This document shows, in pieces, positions 44,654 to 52,502 of a stretch of DNA of 64,000 nt (position 1 is the stretch's first letter; each line of letters begins with the position of its first letter). The notes under the pieces were generated by a model. It did not search any database. It was not told where the DNA came from and worked only from the letters and a program-made list of their open reading frames with translations. Source of the DNA: an uncultured Prevotella sp. (GTDB lineage: Bacteria; Bacteroidota; Bacteroidia; Bacteroidales; Bacteroidaceae); the NCBI GenBank assembly GCA_900315695.1, contig ONAE01000001.1, positions 1-64,000 of the forward strand. Direction: 5' to 3'. The position numbers and the translations under genes were made by a program.

Positions 44654-45990
44654 ACGATATTCTGACTGAGGTGAGCGGCTTCCTCTGGGGGTGGCCGATG
44701 ATAATCCTGCTCTTGGGTACTCATCTCTATCTCACCATCTGCCTGCGCTTTCCGCAACGCTATATCTTCAAGGCCATCCGTTTGTCTGTGCTTAGGGATC
44801 CCACAGCTACAGGCGACGTGACGCAGTTTGGTTCCTTAACTACCGCCTTAGCCGCCACCATCGGCACGGGTAACATCATCGGTGTAGCCACAGCCATCGC
44901 CTTAGGAGGCCCAGGTGCTGTACTCTGGTGCTGGCTCACAGGTGTGTTCGGCATCTCCACAAAATATGCAGAAGGGCTGTTGGCCATCAAATATCGCATC
45001 CAGGGTGCCGACGGCAGGATGCTCGGTGGTCCGATGTATGCCCTGGAGCGCGGTCTCGGATGGAAGTGGATGGCAGTGCTCTTCGCACTGTTCACGGCAT
45101 TTGCGGCATTAGGTATTGGCAACACAGTACAGGCCAATGCCATAGCGACGGTAGTCCACGAGTCCTACGGCATTTCACCTTATTTCACAGGTACCGTTGT
45201 CTGTCTGCTCGCAGGGGCTGTTATCATAGGTGGTGTCAAGAGCATCGCCCGTGTGTGTAGCATGTTGGTGCCTTTCATGTCATGTTTCTACATCCTCGGC
45301 TGCATCTATATTCTCATTGTCAATGCCGCCTACATCTGGCCTGCCATCAAACTGATCTGTGTGGCAGCCTTCTCACCCGAAGCCGCAGGTGGCGGTTTCG
45401 TAGGCTCCACAGTGATGATGGCCGCCCGCTTTGGTATTGCCCGTGGTTTGTTCTCCAATGAGAGTGGTATGGGTTCCGCCCCCATCGTAGCTGCAGCAGC
45501 CCAGACGCGCAATCCCGTGCGTCAGGCCCTCGTATCCTCCAGTGCCACGTTCTGGGATACTGTGGTCATCTGCGCCCTTACGGGTCTGGTGATTGTCAGC
45601 TCCGTTATCGCCTACCCTGATATCGATTTCTCCAATGGTGCCACCCTCACCAAGGATGCTTTTGCAAAAATTCCCTTCATAGGTCGCCCTTTGCTCACCT
45701 TCGGCCTGCTTACGTTTGCCTTCTCCACCATCCTCGGTTGGTGCTATTATGGTGAGCGCGCTGTGGAATATCTCAAAGGCAAAAGTTGGGTAATGGGTTA
45801 CCGTGTGTGCTTTATTACAGCCTTGTTCATCGGCAGTGTGATTAATCTCGCCTTAGTATGGAACATCGCCGACTGTATGAATGCGCTGATGGCCATACCG
45901 AATCTGCTGTCACTGATCTTCCTCAGTGGCATCATCATTCACGAGACGCGCAAGTATCTTTGGCGCGATCGTTTAGATAAAGCTGATTGA
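44641..45990 (+). CDS. sodium:alanine (AGCS-family) symporter
   Basis: 449 residues with about ten membrane helices. Family motifs TTALAATIGTGNIIGVATAI, FGISTKYAEGLLAIKYR and GLFSNESGMGSAPI are present. It imports alanine or glycine with Na+. It is the last gene of the DUF4230 operon and ends directly against a convergent gene. Confidence 0.92.
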   Translation: MEELNDILTEVSGFLWGWPMIILLLGTHLYLTICLRFPQRYIFKAIRLSVLRDPTATGDVTQFGSLTTALAATIGTGNIIGVATAIALGGPGAVLWCWLTGVFGISTKYAEGLLAIKYRIQGADGRMLGGPMYALERGLGWKWMAVLFALFTAFAALGIGNTVQANAIATVVHESYGISPYFTGTVVCLLAGAVIIGGVKSIARVCSMLVPFMSCFYILGCIYILIVNAAYIWPAIKLICVAAFSPEAAGGGFVGSTVMMAARFGIARGLFSNESGMGSAPIVAAAAQTRNPVRQALVSSSATFWDTVVICALTGLVIVSSVIAYPDIDFSNGATLTKDAFAKIPFIGRPLLTFGLLTFAFSTILGWCYYGERAVEYLKGKSWVMGYRVCFITALFIGSVINLALVWNIADCMNALMAIPNLLSLIFLSGIIIHETRKYLWRDRLDKAD

Positions 45991-46773
45991 TTATCTCACA
46001 GGGAGTACGAACTCCATGCGCGTACCATTCTTATAAGTATCATCCCAGTGAATGAAGCCACCCAGCTTCGAGGCGAGCTTTTGTGACACACTGAGGTCGA
46101 TCTCCGTCTCGTCAAACACGTCATCGGGATCATTATACCAGTTAAACAAGGCATCTCCACGCCCCTCGGGGATGCCGCCACCCATATCCTGTACCACGAA
46201 AGTCAGCCTGTGGCTGTTCTCTTCATAACGGCAACCCACAGTGATCTCACCCTTCTTGGAAAACCTGCAGGCAAGTATTATGAGCTTGTTCAGCACCAAC
46301 TCCACCAGATGACGATCGGCTGACACAAACACGCTATGTCCCGTCTCCTGACGGAAGGTCATCTTCACGCCCTCCGGCACATTATGGAGATTCGCATCGA
46401 TACAACGCTCACACACGCGGTTCGGACTGAAACGCTCATCCGTGATCTCATGGCCTTTCTTATTACTGTCGGCATAGATCTCCACCTCGTCGAGCAGCGT
46501 CGCCATCAGACTGGAGTGATAACTGATCTGGTCTGCCACATGCTTCTTCTCCTCCTTCGAGAGGTACAGATCCTTTTTGCCCATCATCTCAGCCAGCTTC
46601 ATCACCGACTGCAACGGGCTGCGGATCTCATAGACTAACGACTTGATAAAATGCGATTTCAACTTGTCAGACTTGTACAGTGCCGACACCCGCTCCTGTT
46701 GCTGTTTCAGGCGGAACACCAGCACCAGACAGATAATCACCAATACGACAACTATAATCCACACCATAACCAA
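45991..46773 (-). CDS. sensor-kinase-like protein lacking the phospho-acceptor His
   Basis: 260 residues. An N-terminal membrane helix (about 3-22), then an H-box-like helix SLVYEIRSPLQSVM in which the His of the usual HE-I-R-x-P motif is Tyr. An HATPase fold follows with DMGGGIPEGRG, then the ILSVSQKLASKLGG-like lid region, and ends GTRMEFVLPV. The N-box seems weak (LVELVLNKLIILAC). It cannot autophosphorylate in the normal way, so it may act as a regulator of another kinase. It lies 6 bases downstream of trmO. Confidence 0.78.
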   Translation of the reverse strand: MVMVWIIVVVLVIICLVLVFRLKQQQERVSALYKSDKLKSHFIKSLVYEIRSPLQSVMKLAEMMGKKDLYLSKEEKKHVADQISYHSSLMATLLDEVEIYADSNKKGHEITDERFSPNRVCERCIDANLHNVPEGVKMTFRQETGHSVFVSADRHLVELVLNKLIILACRFSKKGEITVGCRYEENSHRLTFVVQDMGGGIPEGRGDALFNWYNDPDDVFDETEIDLSVSQKLASKLGGFIHWDDTYKNGTRMEFVLPVR

Positions 46774-46779
46774 ACTAAA

Positions 46780-47460
46780 CTAAGACAAATGCTTCACTTC
46801 TACAATTTCCAGCACGTGCCCCTTCACACGGAAGCGCACGTCCTTATCCAGATACGGCATCCCGTAGATGCGCTCGGGATCATCCTGATACTGAGGTCTC
46901 GGATCCTGTGCCAGCGTGGCTTTCAGCGCAGCCAGTTCCTCCTCGGAAAACAGCCTCGCACAAGCCTCCGGCACCAACACCTCCAACGGCTCCCAGTCCT
47001 TCTGATCCACAAACCCGCTCCTGGCCTCAGGATGGGCATCGGCATACGCCACATACGGCTTCACGTCGTAGATCGGCGTACCGTCCATCAGGTCTGCCCC
47101 TCTCACATAGATCACCGGGCCCCACTTCGGATGCATCTCCACATGGTCGAGTTGCACGCACGAGAGCCCTAACTTATTCGGTCTGAACGGCGAACGGGTG
47201 GCAAACACCCCCATCCGCTTGTTGCCCCCTAAACGGGGCGGTCGGACGGTGAGACCGTGCGCCTCACCACGATTCGCCGAAAAGCCCCAAATCAACCAGA
47301 GGAAATCAAAATCCTCCAGTCCTCTCACAGCCTCCTCCTGGCGGTATTCCGGTTCAAAAGTCACATAGCCCGCCAGCTCACTGACGAGTCCACTCTGCCT
47401 CGGTATGCCGAATTTCGACTTCAGTGGCGAATGGAAAATACCTATCGGGACAACCTCCAT
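46780..47460 (-). CDS. trmO: tRNA m6t6A37 methyltransferase
   Basis: 226 residues. TrmO/YaeB fold: PIGIFHSPLKSKFGIPRQ at the start, then the family signature GVFATRSPFRPNKLGLS and the DLMDGTPIYDVKPYVAYAD segment. It methylates t6A37 in certain tRNAs using SAM. It precedes the His-less kinase gene in a two-gene operon. Confidence 0.9.
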   Translation of the reverse strand: MEVVPIGIFHSPLKSKFGIPRQSGLVSELAGYVTFEPEYRQEEAVRGLEDFDFLWLIWGFSANRGEAHGLTVRPPRLGGNKRMGVFATRSPFRPNKLGLSCVQLDHVEMHPKWGPVIYVRGADLMDGTPIYDVKPYVAYADAHPEARSGFVDQKDWEPLEVLVPEACARLFSEEELAALKATLAQDPRPQYQDDPERIYGMPYLDKDVRFRVKGHVLEIVEVKHLS

Positions 47461-47516
47461 CTCGGGGGCGAAATTACGATTTTATCACCAAAAAACAAAA
47501 TTATTTCCTATTTTTT

Positions 47517-47546
47517 TTGGTTATTACCATATATTTCGTATCTTTG
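47517..47546 (+). promoter_or_regulatory. promoter of the kinase-hydrolase operon
   Basis: TTG (47517-47519), 19 bases, then TATCTTTG (47539-47546), 38 bases before the ATG at 47585. Confidence 0.6.
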
Positions 47547-47584
47547 CAAACATAATCGTCAACTAAAACTGTAAGTTATTAACA

Positions 47585-49342
47585 ATGAAGATAAGACCTT
47601 TCCTTTTGGCCCTTTCCATATTGTTCTGTTGTAGCAGCAGGATCCTTGCACAGGCTGTTGACTACTCCAACGACAAGACCTACCAAGAGCTTTACAATGC
47701 CATGCACCGCGCTTTCAACGACGGTGATACTGCCAAGTTCTTTCCAGCTATACAGGCACTTCAGAAATACTTGTCCGATAAGAAAGACTTGCATGGCTAT
47801 TACACTCAGCGCTGCAATGAGATCGTGTTCCAGATGAACCAGCAGCGCATCTACGAGGCCTACAAACTGGCAAGAGAGCTCTCGAAGGAACTGCGCGAGA
47901 AGAAGATCGATAAGGAGATGTATATGGCGATGAACATGCTGGGCCATATCAACCGTTACTGCGGTAATAAGGAAGAGGCGAAAAACAACTGGCATGAGGT
48001 GCTTCGTCTGATGCAGGAGCACGGCTACTTCTCCAGCATGCCCACTATCTATATGAATATCGTCAACGTGGCACTCGACGACAGCACTGAAGAGGCCGAC
48101 TCCCTGCTGGAGATTGCCAAACAGATATCCCTCAAGCACTGCCCAGAGCGCGTGTTTGACATTGAGACGCGCCAAACGCTCAGCTATTACTTCCGTGGCG
48201 ATTTTAACAGGTTCCTCAAAGGCTATGCGGCCTACAAGAAAGGCATGGCAGAAGGCAAGTCCTCCGTCCATGGACGAGAGATTGAAATCTATCACGAAGC
48301 CCTGCTAGGAAATACCGACAAAGCTGTTAAAATGGCCCATGAAGAACTGGGCGACGAGGGACTGGATGCCGTCACCATTATCTATGAGAAGGCAGGCCGC
48401 TGGGAAGAAGCTTTCCATGCCTTGAAAAAACAGCACGTTGCCAGCGACTCCATCGACAACGTGGTGCTCTCCAACAGCATGATGGGTATCCGCGACGAAA
48501 TGATGATCTACGAGGCAGAGCGCGATGCTGCCCGCAGCCGTTTCTACATGATGGCTGCTGTTATTATCCTGCTGGCCCTCTTAGTCGTCGCCCTCTTCCA
48601 CATCACGCAGACGCGTCGCCGTCATCTGAAAGAACTCAAGAAAGCCTATAATCAGGCCCTGGAGTCGGACAAGATGAAGACAGCCTTCATCCAGAACATC
48701 AGCCACGAGGTGCGCACGCCGCTCAACATCATCAGTGGCTTCTCGCAGGTGATTGCCAATCCCGAGCTCGATACCAACATCGAAGAGCGACGCGAGATTG
48801 CACGCATGACGCAGAAGAACGCCCGACTCATCACCTCGCTTATCGACGAGATGCTGCTGGTGTCACTCAACGAGAGCAGTGAGGAAGCCAAGAAAGAGAA
48901 TCTCGTGGAGATCAACACCCTCATGCGTGGAGTGATGAAGGAGGCCGAAGGCAACATCTCAACCAAGACAACCATTCAATACGACACTACGTTGGCCGAC
49001 AACTTCACCATCCTCTCCAACGAGTATATGCTGAAGATTATCATCAACGCCCTCGTCGATAATGCGGTTAAGAACACCCCTGAAGGCGCCATCGTCCTCA
49101 AGGCATCAAAGCCTTCTGACAACGAGCTCGCCCTCACTGTCGAAGATACGGGCTGCGGCATCCCTGCCAACGAGGCAGAACACATCTTTGAGCGCTTCGT
49201 GAAACTCGACACCTTCAAGGAGGGTATCGGCTTGGGGCTGCCCCTCTGCCGTATGCTTATCGAGAAACTCGGCGGTGGCGTCCGTCTCGACACCGCCTAC
49301 ACTAAGGGAGCCCGATTCATCGTCACTTTACCTATTTCATAA
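47585..49342 (+). CDS. sensor histidine kinase with periplasmic TPR-like domain
   Basis: 585 residues. Signal peptide (1-22), then helical repeats resembling TPRs (about 40-300), a membrane helix (about 320-340), a HisKA domain with FIQNISHEVRTPLNIISGF and an intact His, and an HATPase domain with NALVDNAVKNTP (N box), DTGCGIP (G1) and GIGLGLPL (G2). No receiver is attached. It ends 1 base before the metallo-hydrolase gene. Confidence 0.9.
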   Translation: MKIRPFLLALSILFCCSSRILAQAVDYSNDKTYQELYNAMHRAFNDGDTAKFFPAIQALQKYLSDKKDLHGYYTQRCNEIVFQMNQQRIYEAYKLARELSKELREKKIDKEMYMAMNMLGHINRYCGNKEEAKNNWHEVLRLMQEHGYFSSMPTIYMNIVNVALDDSTEEADSLLEIAKQISLKHCPERVFDIETRQTLSYYFRGDFNRFLKGYAAYKKGMAEGKSSVHGREIEIYHEALLGNTDKAVKMAHEELGDEGLDAVTIIYEKAGRWEEAFHALKKQHVASDSIDNVVLSNSMMGIRDEMMIYEAERDAARSRFYMMAAVIILLALLVVALFHITQTRRRHLKELKKAYNQALESDKMKTAFIQNISHEVRTPLNIISGFSQVIANPELDTNIEERREIARMTQKNARLITSLIDEMLLVSLNESSEEAKKENLVEINTLMRGVMKEAEGNISTKTTIQYDTTLADNFTILSNEYMLKIIINALVDNAVKNTPEGAIVLKASKPSDNELALTVEDTGCGIPANEAEHIFERFVKLDTFKEGIGLGLPLCRMLIEKLGGGVRLDTAYTKGARFIVTLPIS

Positions 49343-49343
49343 T

Positions 49344-50078
49344 ATGATACAGAAGCTTTTTATGATCGCAATCGCCTGTCTGGCGGGTCTCGGTTGCCAG
49401 GCGCAACAGCAGACCGATGAGTTCACCACCCAGAGTGGAAAGAAAGTACGCTTCACATGCATCAAACATGCCAGTATCCAGATCAACTACAACGGTTTGG
49501 AAATAGAAGTCGATCCCGTCGGGAAAGGCATGAAGCCCGAGACCGACTACTCGAAGTTCCCCAAGGCAGACATCATCCTCGTCACCCATGAGCATCACGA
49601 CCACTTCGACCGGGATGCCATCGCTCAGTTGAGCAAAGCTTCAACAAAGATATTCCTCAACCCCGCCGTTCAAAAGATGCTCGGCAGCGGTAAGGCACTG
49701 AAGAACGGCGACGAGGTGAAATTTGCCAAAGATATCACCATCGAGGCTGTACCAGCCTACAACACTACCCCCGGGCGCGAACAGTTCCATCCGAAGGGGC
49801 GTGACAATGGCTATGTGCTTACCCTCGAAGACCTACGCATCTATATTGCCGGTGACACCGAGGACATTCCGGAGATGGCCAACCTGAAGGATATCGACAT
49901 CGCCTTCCTGCCCTGCAACCAGCCTTACACGATGACCATCGACCAGGCTGTCAATGCCGCGAAGATCATCAAGCCCAAGGTGCTCTTCCCTTATCACTAC
50001 AACGACACACCCGTCAACAAGATCACCTTTCAGCTCTATAAGGAAGGCATAAAAGTTCTCGTCCGCAACTACCAGTAA
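49344..50078 (+). CDS. lipoprotein metallo-beta-lactamase-fold hydrolase
   Basis: 244 residues from the ATG at 49344; an upstream in-frame start lies inside the kinase gene. N-terminal lipobox LGLGC, then the MBL motif THEHHDHFD (HxHxDH), a GDTED metal-binding turn, a PCNQPYTMT loop and PYHYND. It resembles UPF0173/UlaG-type hydrolases of unknown substrate. A secreted or lipid-anchored form is somewhat unusual. Confidence 0.85.
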   Translation: MIQKLFMIAIACLAGLGCQAQQQTDEFTTQSGKKVRFTCIKHASIQINYNGLEIEVDPVGKGMKPETDYSKFPKADIILVTHEHHDHFDRDAIAQLSKASTKIFLNPAVQKMLGSGKALKNGDEVKFAKDITIEAVPAYNTTPGREQFHPKGRDNGYVLTLEDLRIYIAGDTEDIPEMANLKDIDIAFLPCNQPYTMTIDQAVNAAKIIKPKVLFPYHYNDTPVNKITFQLYKEGIKVLVRNYQ

Positions 50079-50079
50079 A

Positions 50080-51189
50080 CTATAGGGCTTTCTTTTCGAG
50101 GCGGGTTGCGATAGTCTCGGATTTGGAAGACAGCTTGCCTTTGAGATAAGACTCGATGATCAAGCCTGCTATCGGGGCCGCAAGATCGGCTCCGAAGCCA
50201 CCATGTTCTATATACACACAAACGGCTATCTTGGGTTCTTTCATCGGGGCAAAACCAATAAAAGCTGAGTGATCCTCACCCGGATTCTCGATGGTGCCCG
50301 TCTTACCGCAGATGGGATAGCTGGCCTTGATACTGGTGGCGGTGCCATGCTCTACAGCAAGGCGCATGCCTTCTACAACGGGGGCATAAGTCTCAAGAGC
50401 CACCTTCGTCTGACGCTTGGTTAGATAACGCTGGTTTTGCGTGTCTTTATGGATATGGGGCACGAAAAACCAGCCACGATTAGCTATGGTGACAGCGAGG
50501 TTACAGAGCTGCAAAGGAGTGCAGGTGACATCACCCTGTCCCATGCCAGCCCACCAGATCGTCTTACCATCCCATCCATCCTTATAGCGACGGTTCAGAT
50601 AGTCAGCACCTGCAAGGAGTCCGCCCTGCTCACCAGGGATATCGATATGCATAGGTCCTCCCAAGCCCATCGACTGCATATAGGAGCGCCAGGTAGTGAT
50701 GGCCTCGTCACGCGAGGCATACATAAAGTCATCGTTGATCATCGAGGCGAAGGTGGTGAGAAACCACGTGTTACACGACTGTGCCAAGGCTTCCTTGAGA
50801 TCCAGCGGGGAGCGGTGCTGATGACAGCCCACCTTGATAGCACCGTCGGTGATACCTGAGTGACACTCTACGGTAGTGGACGGGGTGATGATGCCTTCTG
50901 AGAGCAAGGTGAGCGCCTGTGCCGTCTTGAAAGTAGAGCCAGGGGCATTGGGTTTGCCGATAGCTTGACGCACATCACTGCCTTGAGGCGTGTTGGTGGC
51001 GAGACAGAGAATCTCGCCATTAGCGGGATTGATGGCTACGATACTGCCCGTTTTATGTTTCAAGAGCCGTTCTCCGAGCTGCTGGAGTACAGGGCGCAGC
51101 GTGAGAGGCCCGTCTGTTGGCAGAGCCTGAGAAAAAGTGTTGGCAGCCAGAAGCAGGCCAGCGATTGTGAGGATATATCTGTTTGTCAT
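50080..51189 (-). CDS. penicillin-binding transpeptidase without dimerisation domain
   Basis: 369 residues. Signal peptide (1-19), then only the transpeptidase domain: APGSTFKT (SxxK, active Ser), QSCNTWF (SxN) and CGKTGTIEN (KTG). It is shorter than PBP2/PBP3 and lacks the pedestal domain. Either it is a minor transpeptidase or a beta-lactam-inducible PBP. Its stop is base-adjacent to the convergent MBL gene, and it lies downstream of rpoD, separated by a terminator. Confidence 0.85.
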   Translation of the reverse strand: MTNRYILTIAGLLLAANTFSQALPTDGPLTLRPVLQQLGERLLKHKTGSIVAINPANGEILCLATNTPQGSDVRQAIGKPNAPGSTFKTAQALTLLSEGIITPSTTVECHSGITDGAIKVGCHQHRSPLDLKEALAQSCNTWFLTTFASMINDDFMYASRDEAITTWRSYMQSMGLGGPMHIDIPGEQGGLLAGADYLNRRYKDGWDGKTIWWAGMGQGDVTCTPLQLCNLAVTIANRGWFFVPHIHKDTQNQRYLTKRQTKVALETYAPVVEGMRLAVEHGTATSIKASYPICGKTGTIENPGEDHSAFIGFAPMKEPKIAVCVYIEHGGFGADLAAPIAGLIIESYLKGKLSSKSETIATRLEKKAL

Positions 51190-51201
51190 TGTTTTTAAAG
51201 A

Positions 51202-51231
51202 AAAAATCCTCCGCTGTCAAGGCGAAGGATC
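51202..51231 (-). terminator. terminator of rpoD
   Basis: On the minus strand, ATCCTTCGC (51231-51223) pairs with GCGGAGGAT (51215-51207) and is followed by TTTTTTC. It ends rpoD just before the PBP gene. Confidence 0.85.
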
Positions 51232-51240
51232 AATAATGGT

Positions 51241-52113
51241 TTAACCCAGGTATTTCATGAGGATGCGGGCATGACCGCTGTCGTGGAGTTTTGCAATGCT
51301 CTTCTCACGGATCTGGCGTACGCGTTCACGGGTAAGACCCATCTCGGCACCAATCTCCTCAAGACCACGCTCCTGACATCCGATACCGAAGCACTCACGT
51401 ACAATCTTCAGTTCACGGTCCTTCAGGACACTGCGCAGCACATTCTCAAGGTCAGAGGTGAGCGATTCGTAATCCACATGCTTGTCAGTACGTGTATCGT
51501 CACCAGAACTGAGCATATCAGCCATAGAGTTGTCATCGTCCTCTCCAAAGGGGGCGTCGATACTCATGTGATGGCTGTCAGCCTTAGCAGTCTGCTCTAT
51601 CTTAGCCTCATCGATCTGTGTGAGTTCTGCCAACTCTGTGACAGAGGGACGGCGCTGATGAAGCTGCTCAAAACGGTTGATCTCCTGATTAATCTTGCTC
51701 AGGGCTCCACTCTGGTTCAGCGGCAGACGCACGATGCGGCTCTGCTCTGCGATAGCCTGAAGGATGCTCTGGCGAATCCACCATACGGCATAGGAGATAA
51801 ATTTGAAACCACGAGTCTCATCAAATTTCTCAGCAGCCTTTACCAGTCCGATGTTACCTTCGTCGATCAGGTCGGTCAGCGTCAATCCCTGATGCTGATA
51901 CTGCTTGGCAACAGACACGACAAAGCGGAGGTTGGCAGTCACCAGACGCTCCTTTGCTCTCTCGCCCTCAGGACCGCCCTTACGGATGGCCTGTGCCAGC
52001 TCGATCTCCTCATCAATAGTTACAAGTGGTTGACGACCGATCTCCACAAGGTACTTATCGAGTGCCTCACTTGATCGGTTAGTAATGCTCTTTTGAATCT
52101 TTAATTGCCTCAT
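51241..52113 (-). CDS. rpoD: primary sigma factor (sigma-ABfr type)
   Basis: 290 residues from the ATG at 52113 (MRQLKIQKSITNRS). Region 1.2 DKYLVEIGRQPLVT, region 2 with DLIDEGNIGLVKAAEKFD and WWIRQSILQAIAEQSR, region 3, and region 4.2 TRERVRQIREKSIAKL. It lacks the long N-terminal region of enteric RpoD, as Bacteroidota primary sigma factors do; these recognise TTTG/TAnnTTTG promoters like those listed here. Confidence 0.95.
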   Translation of the reverse strand: MRQLKIQKSITNRSSEALDKYLVEIGRQPLVTIDEEIELAQAIRKGGPEGERAKERLVTANLRFVVSVAKQYQHQGLTLTDLIDEGNIGLVKAAEKFDETRGFKFISYAVWWIRQSILQAIAEQSRIVRLPLNQSGALSKINQEINRFEQLHQRRPSVTELAELTQIDEAKIEQTAKADSHHMSIDAPFGEDDDNSMADMLSSGDDTRTDKHVDYESLTSDLENVLRSVLKDRELKIVRECFGIGCQERGLEEIGAEMGLTRERVRQIREKSIAKLHDSGHARILMKYLG

Positions 52114-52141
52114 ATTTGTAATGTTATGCTGAAAAAGCGTG

Positions 52142-52172
52142 CAAAAGTACAAAAAAAAGCAATACGTTGCAA
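52142..52172 (-). promoter_or_regulatory. promoter of rpoD
   Basis: On the minus strand, TTG (52172-52170), 20 bases, then TACTTTTG (52149-52142), 29 bases before the start at 52113. Confidence 0.65.
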
Positions 52173-52335
52173 CCCCTGCCGCCGTTTTTTAATTCATTTT
52201 AACCTATTTTACAGAATCCTTTCGAAATCTTTCAGTTTTGCCCCCTAAGCAAGCTCATAGGACAGACCGTAACGGTTTGGATGCGCTTCGCTTAGTCGAG
52301 ATGACAGAAAAGGAATGATCACAAAAATGGAAGGT

Positions 52336-52423
52336 GAAAAGTTACTTTTTGATTGGCGAAAAGTAATGAATTGGAGGGCAAAAAGTAATGAATGGACATG
52401 CGAAAAGTTACTAATTGCTGTAA
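52336..52423. repeat. four direct repeats with a 22-bp period
   Basis: The core (G/A)AAAAGT begins at 52336, 52358, 52380 and 52402, exactly 22 bases apart. Each is followed by A-A-T-G or T-A-C-T and a T/A-rich end. They lie in the 389-base gene-free stretch 52114-52502, which also holds the rpoD promoter and a terminator hairpin; I see no coding gene there. Confidence 0.8.
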
Positions 52424-52471
52424 TTATGGCGAACAATTCAAAAAAAATGATCTCGGAGGAGGGAGAAAGTA

Positions 52472-52499
52472 AATAGGGTGTGCCTGAGCACACCCTATT
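52472..52499. terminator. perfect hairpin after the GH31 gene
   Basis: AATAGGGTGTGC (52472-52483), loop CTGA, GCACACCCTATT (52488-52499). It is 3 bases from the GH31 stop and is a likely terminator for the minus-strand glycosidase genes. Confidence 0.8.
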
Positions 52500-52502
52500 G
52501 GC

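Noticed and set aside
49275..49343. Earlier in-frame start for the metallo-hydrolase
   Set aside because: It lies inside the kinase gene; the ATG at 49344 begins a clear lipoprotein signal peptide.
52245..52493. Minus-strand open frame of 82 codons in the rpoD-GH31 gap
   Set aside because: It covers the 22-bp repeat array and a terminator arm, has no start signals and looks like chance.
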